64,000 nt of DNA from Streptomyces sp. NBC_01353 (GTDB lineage: Bacteria; Actinomycetota; Actinomycetes; Streptomycetales; Streptomycetaceae): assembly GCF_036237275.1 (NCBI RefSeq), contig NZ_CP108352.1, forward strand, positions 1,798,001 to 1,862,000, given 5' to 3'. The notes under the pieces are model-generated. The model worked only from the letters and a program-made list of their open reading frames with translations. It made no database searches and was not told the origin of the DNA. This document shows, one piece after another, positions 26,265-34,495 of this stretch (position 1 is its first letter; the number at the start of each line of letters is the position of its first letter). A program made the position numbers and the translations under genes.

Positions 26265-28133
26265 TCAGCGGGCGCGGCGCCTCCCCCGGTTCCGGCGCCG
26301 TGCCCGCGGCTTCCCCGTCCTCGCTTCGGACAGCCCGGGCACCTTGACACCGAGCGCGCCGAGCGTCCGCTCCGCCCGGTACGGGTCGGCCGCGGCCATC
26401 TCCTTCACCAGCGCGTCGACACCACCCGGCCAGCCTTCGGCGGCGGAGTCGAGGACCGCCCGCCCGGCCGTTCGGCGGGAGAGCCGGTCCAGGATCAGCA
26501 CGGCGCGGGCGGACAGCGGCACTCGGGTCTCGTCCGCCGGCTCGCCCCTGGCCCGCAGGATCCCGTATGCGTACGCACCCATCACCGGGTCGTCGAGGGC
26601 TCCGCGCAGGGCCTCGACGGGCGCGGCGGCCGGGTCGAGGAAGCCGAAGACGGCGCGGGTGTCGGCGGCCTCGTACGTCCCGGCGTTGACGGTGCCGAGG
26701 GCGGCGAGCAGCTGGGACCAGGCGTCGTCGGTGTCCCCGCGCGCGCGGAGCCAGTCGGTCAGGACGCGCGTGGCGGCGGAGGCGGACCAGCCCTCGGCGG
26801 CGGTGATCACGGTCGGGGCGTCCCAGGCGGTGGTCTCGGCGGCGTCGGGCGCCGCGACCCCCCGGACCCGCATCAGGTAGTGCAGGACCTCGACGCCCCA
26901 CGGGGTGAGGCCGAAGGCGTCGCCGGTACGGAAGACCATGTCGGTCCCGGCCAGCCGGTCGACGGTGTCGGCCATGGCCCGGGCGGACGGTTCGAGGCGA
27001 GCGCGGTCGTCGTCGGCGACGGGGGTCCCCACGAGCCGGGACAGTTCGTCGGCGGATGGGACGACATAGGCGTCATGGGCCTTCGCCGGTACGAGTACGG
27101 GCGCGTCCTCCAGACGGGGGTCCACCGGCCAGTCCTCGAACTCGGCGGCCCTGCGGGCGACCGATTCGGCGCAGGATCCCCGCTGGTAGAGCGCGTACAG
27201 CAGATGGGCGGCCTCGCCGTCGTACAGGCCGCCGGTCTCGCTCTTCATCTCCTCGACGGCGGCGGCGAGCAGGTCGGCACCGGCCTCGACGGACCGCTGG
27301 GGGTCGTGTGCCTCGACGGGCGGCGGCGGCAGGGGGACGGCGGAGTCCTCGTAGTAGTTCAGGTGCTCGTCGAGGAGGGTGTCGGCGAGGACGAGGTGCG
27401 GGAAGGCGTCCGGACCGGGCGCGAGATGGGCGTACGGCCCCGCGAGCGCCCCGGCGAGCCCCTCGGCGGTCCAGCGGTCGACCAGCCGGCCCGCGGCCTT
27501 GCCGACCCCGTGCGAGACGTCCGCGTCGGAGAGCAGCGGCCCGGCGGGCGAGGGCGCTTCCGCCTCCCGTACGTACGCGCTGGTGAGTGCCTCGGCGAGC
27601 ACCATGTCGGCGAGCTCGCTGCGGTTCATCAGATCGGCCCTGCGCAACCCGTCCGGCGGGGTCACCCCGTCGTGGGCGGCGAGCCAGGCACGCACGGCGG
27701 CGGCGTCACCGGGGTCGGCGCCGTCGGCCCGCAGCAGCGAGGCGTACCAGCGCTGCCAGGTCAGATTGCCGGGGTCCTTCATCGCCCGCTCGAAGTCGGG
27801 CACCGTCTCCTCGATTGCGGCCACGATCCGCGCCTGCCGCTTCCCGTTGAGCCGCCCGGCCTCCCGGACGCGCTCGGTGAGCGCCACGAGCACGGCGGGA
27901 TAGGCCGCCAGCTCCTCGGGCGTCGCGTACACGAAGGCCGGCACGTCCTCGACGAGAAGATGCCGCACGAGGTGCACGGTCGGCTCGGGCAGCCCGCTGC
28001 GCCGGTCGGCCCCGCGCAGCGACAACAACCCGAGCACGGCGTCGGCGGCGCGTGCGGACGAAGGGTCGCGGAGCTCCGGTGTTCCGTCGAGGAACGCGTC
28101 GAGCCCGGTGTTGGAGAGCACGGTCCCTGCCAC
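26265..28133 (-). CDS. Large uncharacterised protein with basic tail
   Basis: A protein of about 622 residues that I do not recognise. It is soluble, acidic and mostly helical, with no signal peptide or membrane segment, and ends in a strongly basic tail (KPRARRRNRGRRRAR), which could bind nucleic acid. Repeated helical, Ala-rich blocks and LDRLSRRTAG, LGALGVKVPGLS motifs near the end are seen. The GTG at 28133 is almost touching the purine-rich GGGAAAG, so the GTG at 28121 may be the true start. It stands downstream of the FN3 lipoprotein gene on the same strand, 54 bp away. Confidence 0.8.
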   Translation of the reverse strand: MAGTVLSNTGLDAFLDGTPELRDPSSARAADAVLGLLSLRGADRRSGLPEPTVHLVRHLLVEDVPAFVYATPEELAAYPAVLVALTERVREAGRLNGKRQARIVAAIEETVPDFERAMKDPGNLTWQRWYASLLRADGADPGDAAAVRAWLAAHDGVTPPDGLRRADLMNRSELADMVLAEALTSAYVREAEAPSPAGPLLSDADVSHGVGKAAGRLVDRWTAEGLAGALAGPYAHLAPGPDAFPHLVLADTLLDEHLNYYEDSAVPLPPPPVEAHDPQRSVEAGADLLAAAVEEMKSETGGLYDGEAAHLLYALYQRGSCAESVARRAAEFEDWPVDPRLEDAPVLVPAKAHDAYVVPSADELSRLVGTPVADDDRARLEPSARAMADTVDRLAGTDMVFRTGDAFGLTPWGVEVLHYLMRVRGVAAPDAAETTAWDAPTVITAAEGWSASAATRVLTDWLRARGDTDDAWSQLLAALGTVNAGTYEAADTRAVFGFLDPAAAPVEALRGALDDPVMGAYAYGILRARGEPADETRVPLSARAVLILDRLSRRTAGRAVLDSAAEGWPGGVDALVKEMAAADPYRAERTLGALGVKVPGLSEARTGKPRARRRNRGRRRAR

Positions 28134-28187
28134 CTTTCCCAGGGTAGTTCCGGCGCGCGCCGGACGCCGACGCCTGTGGCGGCGCCG

Positions 28188-29138
28188 TCATGGGACGACA
28201 ACGGTCCGCTGGGCGGAGAAGTCACCCCAGGTGCCGTCGGGGAGGCGGGCGCGGAGTTTGATGCTGTAGCGGGTGCCGGGGGTGGTGGGGACCGTGAAGG
28301 TGTAGGTGGCGGGGCCGGGTGGGGGGTCGGCGCCCCAGATGATCGTCGTGGCGAAGGATTCGTTGAGGTAGAGCTGGTGCTCCTTGACCGGGGCGCCGGT
28401 GCCCGGCGGGGTCCAGGTGAGGGTGATCTCGCCCTTGATGGCGGTCGCCTTCAGGTTCGTCGGGGCGGTGTTGGGGGCGGCGCCGGGGGCCGGGGTGGTG
28501 GTGAGGTCGGCCGGGTTGCTGTCCGGGGAGGAGTTCTCCGCGGCGTCGCGGGCGCGGACGGTGAACGAGTAGACCGTGCCGGGGCGCAGGCCGGTGATGC
28601 GGGCGGTGGTCGCCGTGCCGGGGACGGTGTGGACGCGGGCGTCGGCCTGGTAGACGTCGTACGCGGTGATCTTGGTGTCGTCGCGGGCCGGGGTCCAGGT
28701 CAGGGTGGCGGTGTGGCTGCCGGCGGGGGTGACGCGCAGGGCTCGCGGGGTCGTCGGGGGCGTGCGGTCCTGGGCGGTCGCGGCGAGGGTGGTGGCGGCG
28801 ACGGGCGCGCTGGGGACGGAGCGGTTTCCGGCGGCGTCGCGGGCGCGGACGGTGAAGGTGTACGGGGTGGCGGGGGTGAGGCTCACGATGTCGGCCATGA
28901 GCGTCGTGGCGGGGAGGTCCTTCACCTTGCGGCCCTGCTGGTAGACCTCGTAGCCGGTGACCCCGCGGTCGTCGGTGGCCGCGTTCCACATGACGTGGAC
29001 GGTGCTCGCGCTGCCGGCGGACGCGGTGACTCCGGTGGGGGCGGTGGGGCTGCGGGTGTCCTTCTCCGGGCCGCCGGAGCAGGCCGCGAGGGTGAGGGCG
29101 GCGACGGTCAACACGCGGGCGGCGAGCGGGCGTTGCAC
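28188..29138 (-). CDS. Lipoprotein with three fibronectin type III domains
   Basis: Predicted surface lipoprotein of 316 residues from the GTG at 29138 (GGAGG 7 nt upstream). The signal peptide ends in the lipobox LAAC. Three FN3 repeats follow, each with the W and YxFTVRARDAA pattern: about residues 30-118 (VHVMWNAATDDRGVTGYEVYQ), 122-212 (ATLTWTPARDDTKITAYDVYQ, in part) and 222-316 (ITLTWTPPGTGAPVKEHQLYL, in part). FN3 modules in secreted actinomycete proteins usually act as spacers for carbohydrases; here no catalytic domain is attached, so binding or scaffolding is more likely. Confidence 0.88.
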   Translation of the reverse strand: MQRPLAARVLTVAALTLAACSGGPEKDTRSPTAPTGVTASAGSASTVHVMWNAATDDRGVTGYEVYQQGRKVKDLPATTLMADIVSLTPATPYTFTVRARDAAGNRSVPSAPVAATTLAATAQDRTPPTTPRALRVTPAGSHTATLTWTPARDDTKITAYDVYQADARVHTVPGTATTARITGLRPGTVYSFTVRARDAAENSSPDSNPADLTTTPAPGAAPNTAPTNLKATAIKGEITLTWTPPGTGAPVKEHQLYLNESFATTIIWGADPPPGPATYTFTVPTTPGTRYSIKLRARLPDGTWGDFSAQRTVVVP

Positions 29139-29272
29139 AGGAATGCCTCCGTCCGTCGGAATGGTCCAGACCTGTATGACACGGAGGGGAGGGCCTCCGC
29201 AAGGGGGCGTTGTCAGTGGGATGCGCTTCACTGATTTCGTCACTCTCTGTAATCGACGGGTTTGGGGGAATC

Positions 29273-29851
29273 ATGACGGACCGTACGACCTATGTGACGC
29301 CGGCCGGGCTGCGGCAGCGCGGGTGGAGCGATGCGATGGTGCGCGACCTGCTGGGGGCGCCCGACGTGCAGGGGCGGGATCCGCGGCGGTGGTCGATCGC
29401 GCCGGTGCGGCTGTATCGCCTGGCGCGGGTGGAGGCGGTGGAGCGGACACCGGAATTCACGCAGTGCGCCGCCGCCTCGGGCCGGCGCTCCTCGGCCTCG
29501 GAGGCGGGGGCCGAGGCCCGCCGGCAGGCGGTGCTCGCCGCGATCCGGGCGGAGCCGATCGAGGTGCCACGCCTCCCCGCCGCCGAGCTGGAGCGGCGGG
29601 CCGTGCGACATCGCCATCTGCTCGGCGCCCGCAGTCCCGGAGGGGTGGCGGCGGGGGCGCTGGTGCGGTGGCAGGTGAGCTATCTGCGGCACGCGCTGTC
29701 GCGGTACGAGACGCTGCTCGACGGGCTGTACGGGTCGACGGGCCGGGCGGAGGCCGAACGGCTGCTGAGCAGACGACTGTACGAGGCGATCGCGGCGGCC
29801 TATCCCGTGCTGGCGAAGGAGTGCGGGCGCCGGATCGGCACGGACCGATGA
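29273..29851 (+). CDS. Helical protein of unknown function
   Basis: A 192-residue protein starting at the ATG at 29273 (GGGGGAA upstream). The N-terminal part (YVTPAGLRQRGWSDAMVRDLLGAPDV, noted in part) looks like a helix-turn-helix-type DNA-binding start seen in many actinomycete proteins. The rest is arginine-rich and helical (LERRAVRHRHLLGARSPGG, then VSYLRHALSRYETLLDGLYG). I do not recognise a family. It is divergent from the FN3 lipoprotein. Confidence 0.7.
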   Translation: MTDRTTYVTPAGLRQRGWSDAMVRDLLGAPDVQGRDPRRWSIAPVRLYRLARVEAVERTPEFTQCAAASGRRSSASEAGAEARRQAVLAAIRAEPIEVPRLPAAELERRAVRHRHLLGARSPGGVAAGALVRWQVSYLRHALSRYETLLDGLYGSTGRAEAERLLSRRLYEAIAAAYPVLAKECGRRIGTDR

Positions 29852-29881
29852 GTTCTGGCGTCCTCGACGGTCTCAGTTTGC

Positions 29882-30472
29882 ATGGAGAAGACGGAGCACA
29901 TCGATCTGGGAGCGGCTGCCGAGCGGGTGGCACGACTCGCCGAGGGCATCGGCGACGAGCGGCTCGGGGACCCGACGCCCTGTCCCGAGTACGCGGTGCG
30001 GGAGGTGCTCGCCCATGTCGCGAGTCTGAGCGTGGCCTTCCGCGACGCGGCCCGCAAGGACTTCGGGGCGACGACCGGCACACCGCCCGGCTCGGTCCGG
30101 CCGGTCCTGGAGGACGACTGGCGCGCGGCCCTGCCGAAGGCCCTGAACGAACTGGCGGCGGCCTGGCGCGAGCCCGGCGCCTGGGAGGGGGACACACAGG
30201 CGGGCGGCATCGACATGCCCGCGGCCGTCATGGGCATGGTCGCGCTGAACGAGCTGCTGATCCACGGCTGGGACCTGGCGCGCTCCACGGGCCAGGCGTA
30301 CGAGGTGAGCGAGGAGGAACTGGCTGTGTCCGAGGCCCTGCTGACCCCGGAGGAGGACGCTCCTGCCGAGGAGGGCTTCTTCGGCCCGATCGTCCCGGTC
30401 CCGGACGACGCTCCCCTGCTCGACCGTGTGGTGGGCCTGAGCGGCCGACGCCCGGACTGGCGTCCGGTGTAG
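29882..30472 (+). CDS. TIGR03086-family DinB-like protein
   Basis: Mycothiol-dependent maleylpyruvate isomerase/DinB superfamily protein of 196 residues. The block ERLGDPTPCPEYAVREVLAHV (in part) contains the TPC/WxxxxLxxH metal-binding pattern, and MVALNELLIHGWDLARSTGQ holds the two C-terminal His/Asp ligands. These proteins bind a divalent metal and may use mycothiol; the reaction is unknown. Starts at the ATG at 29882, without an obvious ribosome site. Confidence 0.85.
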   Translation: MEKTEHIDLGAAAERVARLAEGIGDERLGDPTPCPEYAVREVLAHVASLSVAFRDAARKDFGATTGTPPGSVRPVLEDDWRAALPKALNELAAAWREPGAWEGDTQAGGIDMPAAVMGMVALNELLIHGWDLARSTGQAYEVSEEELAVSEALLTPEEDAPAEEGFFGPIVPVPDDAPLLDRVVGLSGRRPDWRPV

Positions 30473-30475
30473 TGG

Positions 30476-30491
30476 GGAGCCGAGCGGCTCC
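30476..30491. terminator. Short hairpin at a convergent junction
   Basis: GGAGCCG (30476-30482) pairs with CGGCTCC (30485-30491) across 2 nt, in the 25-bp gap between convergent genes. Weak but well placed. Confidence 0.4.
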
Positions 30492-30497
30492 GCACGG

Positions 30498-31253
30498 TCA
30501 TCGGGGCGTGTTGCCCTCCCGCCATGGGTCCAGCAGCTTCGCGAGCCTGCGGCAGGCCGCCGGGATCGGGGCGATCACCGGGGTCTCGAACCGGGCGCGC
30601 AGGGACTCGGCCGCCTCGCCCAGTGGGCCGCCGCCGATGACGACGGCCCGCGCACCGTCCCGTACGACACACTCCTGGACCGCACGCGCCAGGCTCTCGC
30701 GGAGCGACTCCGGGTCGGCGGACAGGGCCTGCGGGTCTCCCTCGGTCAGGCGGAGGCCGGTGAAGCGGTCGGAGAGGCCGAGGGCGGCGACCCGCTCGAC
30801 GACGGCCCCCGCCAGCAGCGGCGTGGTCGTCGCGATGCCGAAGCTCCGCCCGGAAGCGGCGGCCTCCAGCAGGGCCGCCTCCCCGATGCCGACGACCGGC
30901 ACCGGCCCGCGCGCCGAGGCCAGGGAGAGCGCCCGCAGTTCCGCCAGGCCCGGGTCGCCGAAGGCGGCCACCAGCAGCGCCCGGCAGGTGCCGGAGGCCA
31001 GGGCCCGGCGGCCGGCCGCGACCACCTCCGGGGCGGCTGCGGGCAGGGCGGCCGGGTCGGTGAGCATCCGCGGGCCGCGCGCCACGGTCACCCCACGGAC
31101 CAGCGGTCCCAGCGTCCGCCGGGCGATCGCGGTCATCATCGCGGTGGTGTCCGTCGACGTGTTGGGGTTGATGAGGACGACCGCCGGCACCGCGCCGGGG
31201 TCGACGGAAGCGGCGAGCTCCGCCCGTACACCGGGGGCTGCCGATCCACGCAC
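30498..31253 (-). CDS. Asp/Glu/hydantoin racemase family protein (candidate allantoin racemase)
   Basis: Two-cysteine racemase of about 251 residues. The start block VVLINPNTSTDTT, the first catalytic region SGTCRALLVAAFGDPGL, and the second region VQECVVRDGARAVVIGGGPLG are those of the HyuE/hydantoin racemase group. Allantoin is a hydantoin, and uricase-derived allantoin can need racemisation, so an allantoin racemase role fits the locus (inference). Start choice is uncertain: GTG at 31253 has GGGGG 8 nt upstream, while GTG at 31190 begins right at the domain (230 residues). It lies directly downstream of the purine permease, probably in the same transcript. Confidence 0.82.
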   Translation of the reverse strand: MRGSAAPGVRAELAASVDPGAVPAVVLINPNTSTDTTAMMTAIARRTLGPLVRGVTVARGPRMLTDPAALPAAAPEVVAAGRRALASGTCRALLVAAFGDPGLAELRALSLASARGPVPVVGIGEAALLEAAASGRSFGIATTTPLLAGAVVERVAALGLSDRFTGLRLTEGDPQALSADPESLRESLARAVQECVVRDGARAVVIGGGPLGEAAESLRARFETPVIAPIPAACRRLAKLLDPWREGNTPR

Positions 31254-31309
31254 GACACCGGCCCCCGCGTCGGACGCGGGGACCGGCTCGATGGACGGAC
31301 GGGGCGTGT

Positions 31310-32758
31310 TCAGTGGACGTGCGCCGCCTTGGCCGTGCGGGTCTCGGAGATCTCCTCGCCCGGTTCCATGGGTGCGGTGACCGTGTCCTCGTCGCCGCGC
31401 TTGCCCAGGTGGTTGAAGACCAGGTTCAGCAGGACCGCCGCGACACATCCGGTCGAGATGCCCGAGTCCAGGATGATCTTCGCGGTCTCCGGGAAGGCGT
31501 GGTAGAACTCCGGCTCCGTGATCGGGATGATGCCGACGGCCAGCGAGACCGCCACGATCAGCACGTTGTTGTCCTTCTCCAGGCCGGCCTTGACGAGCGT
31601 CTGGATGCCGCTCGCGGCGACCGAGCCGAAGAGGACGACGCCCGCGCCGCCGAGCACCGGCCGCGGGACGACCGAGATCAGCGAGGCCGCGATCGGCGAC
31701 AGGCCCATCAGGACCAGGAAGCCACCACCACAGGCCACCACGAAGCGGCTGCGGATCTTCGTCATGGCGACCAGCCCGATGTTCTGGGCGAAGGCGCTGC
31801 ACATGAAGCCGTTGAAGAGCGGGCTGATGGCGGAGCCGAGGGTGTCGGCGCGCAGTCCGGCCGCGATGGTCTTCTCGTCGGCCGGTCGATCGACGATCTC
31901 GCCGAGCGCCAGCATGTCGGCGGTCGACTCGGTCATCGAGACGAGCATGACCACGATCATGGAGACGATCGCGGCGAGCGCGAACTGCGGGGCGCCGAAG
32001 TGGAACGGCGACGGGAAGCCGATCACGGACGCCTCGGCCACCGGGCTGAAGTCCGTGACACCGAACGGGATCGCGATGAGGGTGCCGATGACCAGACCGA
32101 CCAGGACGGCGATCTGCTTCAGGAAGCCCCGCGTGAAGCGGCGCAGGACCAGCACGACGACGAGCGTGATCGCCGCGAGGGTGAGGTAGGTCGTCGAACC
32201 GTAGTCCTTGGCCGTCGGATTGGGGCCTTGGGCCCAGCCGAAGGCGACCGGAAGGAGCGAGACGCCGATGAGGGTGATCACGGTGCCGGTGACCACGGGC
32301 GGGAAGAAGCGGACGAGCTTGGAGAAGTACGGGGCGGCTATGAAGCCGAGGAGACCCGCGACGATGATCGCGCCGAAGATGATCGGCAGGGCGTCGGCCT
32401 TGTTGTCGGTGGTGTCGACGATCGCCAGCATGGGGGCGACGCCGGCGAAGGTGACGCCGTTGACGAACGGCAGCCGGGCGCCGATCTTCCAGACACCGAG
32501 TGTCTGGAGGAAGGTGGCGAGTCCTGCGGTGAAGAGGCTGGCTCCGGTGAGGAAGGTCAGTTCGGTGCCGGAGAGTCCGACGGCCGCGCCGACGATCAGG
32601 GGCGGGGCCACGACCCCGGCGTACATGGCGGCCACGTGCTGGAGACCGCTGGTGAACATTTTCAGGGGCGGCAGAGTCTCGTCGACCGGATGCTTCTGGT
32701 CTTCGGTGTCGGCGCCTGCGTCTTGCGCATCATTGCGAAACCTGGGCTTGGTGGCCAC
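31310..32758 (-). CDS. NCS2 nucleobase:cation symporter (uracil-xanthine permease type)
   Basis: Purine importer of 482 residues with about 12-14 membrane segments. NCS2 markers are QHVAAMYAGVVAPPLIVG near the start, SMTESTADMLALGEI (the conserved ExxG-type region on TM8-9) and FNGFMCSAFAQNIGLVAMTKI (NAT signature-like, noted in part). The GTG at 32758 follows GGAGG at 7-8 nt. It is closely similar in layout to the permease at 34496-35950, suggesting paralogues of different specificity (urate, xanthine or 8-oxoguanine). Neighbouring catabolic genes support purine transport. Confidence 0.93.
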   Translation of the reverse strand: MATKPRFRNDAQDAGADTEDQKHPVDETLPPLKMFTSGLQHVAAMYAGVVAPPLIVGAAVGLSGTELTFLTGASLFTAGLATFLQTLGVWKIGARLPFVNGVTFAGVAPMLAIVDTTDNKADALPIIFGAIIVAGLLGFIAAPYFSKLVRFFPPVVTGTVITLIGVSLLPVAFGWAQGPNPTAKDYGSTTYLTLAAITLVVVLVLRRFTRGFLKQIAVLVGLVIGTLIAIPFGVTDFSPVAEASVIGFPSPFHFGAPQFALAAIVSMIVVMLVSMTESTADMLALGEIVDRPADEKTIAAGLRADTLGSAISPLFNGFMCSAFAQNIGLVAMTKIRSRFVVACGGGFLVLMGLSPIAASLISVVPRPVLGGAGVVLFGSVAASGIQTLVKAGLEKDNNVLIVAVSLAVGIIPITEPEFYHAFPETAKIILDSGISTGCVAAVLLNLVFNHLGKRGDEDTVTAPMEPGEEISETRTAKAAHVH

Positions 32759-32940
32759 GGAGGTTCCTCCGGTCGGGTAACACGTCGGCGGGGACGTGGG
32801 TGTCATGGAGGTGGTGCAAAGCGGTGCAGGTCGTGCGCCTCACGGGTGCGGCTCATGAGGAAGTGGGGGTACTTCTTCATTCTTGAAAAATGCGTCGTGT
32901 GCCCGGGGAGGCCTGGAGGGCTGACACACGTCGACCGTCC

Positions 32941-32977
32941 GGGGGGTGCCGTACCTCTTTACGTACGGGCACCCCCC
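32941..32977. terminator. Second hairpin downstream of the deaminase gene
   Basis: GGGGGGTGCC-GTAC pairs with GTAC-G-GGCACCCCCC, a 14-bp stem with one bulge and a 7-8-nt loop. It lies between the deaminase stop and the purine permease start. Confidence 0.65.
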
Positions 32978-33015
32978 GTCCAGCCGGCCACGGGCCCCGC
33001 TCGGGTCCGTGGCGA

Positions 33016-33043
33016 CCGACCGAGGGCCGTCCCCCTCGGTCGG
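33016..33043 (-). terminator. Terminator of the urate-degradation operon
   Basis: CCGACCGAGGG pairs perfectly with CCCTCGGTCGG (11 bp, 6-nt loop), 16 nt downstream of the 8-oxoguanine deaminase stop. It would end the transcript begun at uraD. Confidence 0.8.
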
Positions 33044-33058
33044 ACTCCTTGGGGAGGA

Positions 33059-34447
33059 TCAGCCCTGGGCCGTGATACGGGCCAGGCGCTGGGCCTCCGC
33101 GCGCGCGTCGCGGGCGATCGCCTCTTCGTCCGCGAACAGCAGGCGGTTGTTCTCGACGATCTGCTTGCCGTTGACGAACGAGGCCGTCACCGGGGCAGCG
33201 GCGCCGAACACGATCGCGGTGACCGGGTCGGCGATCGACGAGTGGCCGATGCCGTCGATCTTCCAGAGCACGAAGTCGGCGAGCTTGCCGGGCTCCAGAG
33301 AACCGATGTTGTCGGCGCGGCCGAGGACCTGGGCGCCACCGTACGTACCGAGGCGCAGCGCCTGGCGGGCGTTGAGCGCGGACTCGCGGTGGGCGCCGAG
33401 ACGGTTGATGAGGAGCGCGTTGCGCAGCTCGGTGTGGAGCTCGCCCGACTCGTTGGAGGCGGTGCCGTCGACACCGAGGCCGACCGGGACGCCGGCGCGC
33501 AGCATGTCCGGGACGCGGGCGATGCCCGCGGCCAGCCGCGCGTTGGAGGACGGACAGTGGGCGACACCGGTCTTCGTACGGGCGAAGGCCTCGATGTCGG
33601 AGTCGTTCATGTGGACGCAGTGGGCCATCCACACGTCCTCGCCGAGGAAGCCGGTGGACTCGAAGTAGTCCGTCGGGCCCATGCCGAAGAGCTCGTGGCA
33701 GAACTTCTCCTCCTCCACGGTCTCCGAGCCGTGGGTGTGCATCCGCACGCCGAGACGGCGGCCGAGCGCGGCACCTTCCCGGAGCAGCTCGGTGGAGATG
33801 GAGAACGGGGAGCAGGGGGCGACGGCGACCTGGGTCATCGCGTCGAAGGAGGCGTCGTGGTGCTTCTTGACCGTCTCCTCGGTCGCCGCGAGGGCGCCCT
33901 CGGTGGTCTCGACGGCGAAGTCCGGCGGCAGGCCGCCGTCCTTCACGCTGCGGTCCATGGAGCCGCGGGCGAGGGTGAAGCGGACACCCATGTCCTGGGC
34001 GGCCCCGATGATGGCGCCGGACAGGTCGCCGGAGCCCTTCGGGTAGACGTAGTGGTGGTCCATCGCGGTGGTGACACCACCGCGGGCCATCATGGCCAGC
34101 GAACCCTGGGCGGCGACGCGGACCATGGCCTCGTCGATGCGGGCCCAGGTCGGGTAGAGGGCGACCAGCCAGTTGAAGAGGTTGTGGTCGGTGGCCAGGC
34201 CCCGCGTGATCCACTGGTAGAAGTGGTGGTGGGTGTTGATCAGACCGGGCGTCACCAGATGACCGGTGGCGTCGATCCGGCGAACCACGTTCTCCAGGCC
34301 CTCGGGCGCCTTGCCGGCGCCGATGGACTCGATCTTGTTGCCGGCGACGACGAGGTAGCCGGTGGCGTACTCGGTGTCGTTGGCGTCTACGGTCGCGATC
34401 GCACAGTTCTCGACGACGATGCGTTCGACAGTCGAAGGTGCTGCCAT
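33059..34447 (-). CDS. 8-oxoguanine deaminase (amidohydrolase)
   Basis: Zinc amidohydrolase of 462 residues that, by family, deaminates 8-oxoguanine to urate, feeding the uricase encoded upstream. Motifs are TPGLINTHHHFYQWITRG (metal-binding histidines, noted in part), RMHTHGSETVEEE, the conserved WMAHCVHMND and GLGVDGTASNESGEL with the catalytic Asp. The ATG at 34447 has GAAGGAAG upstream; an earlier in-frame ATG (34486) adds 13 residues overlapping the leader. It is the last gene of the uraD-uraH-uricase-permease-deaminase row and is followed by two hairpins. Guanine deaminase is a less likely alternative. Confidence 0.88.
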   Translation of the reverse strand: MAAPSTVERIVVENCAIATVDANDTEYATGYLVVAGNKIESIGAGKAPEGLENVVRRIDATGHLVTPGLINTHHHFYQWITRGLATDHNLFNWLVALYPTWARIDEAMVRVAAQGSLAMMARGGVTTAMDHHYVYPKGSGDLSGAIIGAAQDMGVRFTLARGSMDRSVKDGGLPPDFAVETTEGALAATEETVKKHHDASFDAMTQVAVAPCSPFSISTELLREGAALGRRLGVRMHTHGSETVEEEKFCHELFGMGPTDYFESTGFLGEDVWMAHCVHMNDSDIEAFARTKTGVAHCPSSNARLAAGIARVPDMLRAGVPVGLGVDGTASNESGELHTELRNALLINRLGAHRESALNARQALRLGTYGGAQVLGRADNIGSLEPGKLADFVLWKIDGIGHSSIADPVTAIVFGAAAPVTASFVNGKQIVENNRLLFADEEAIARDARAEAQRLARITAQG

Positions 34448-34495
34448 GGCGGTGCTTCCTTCATTCCTCGGGGGTGGTGTGGGCACGGCAGGACC

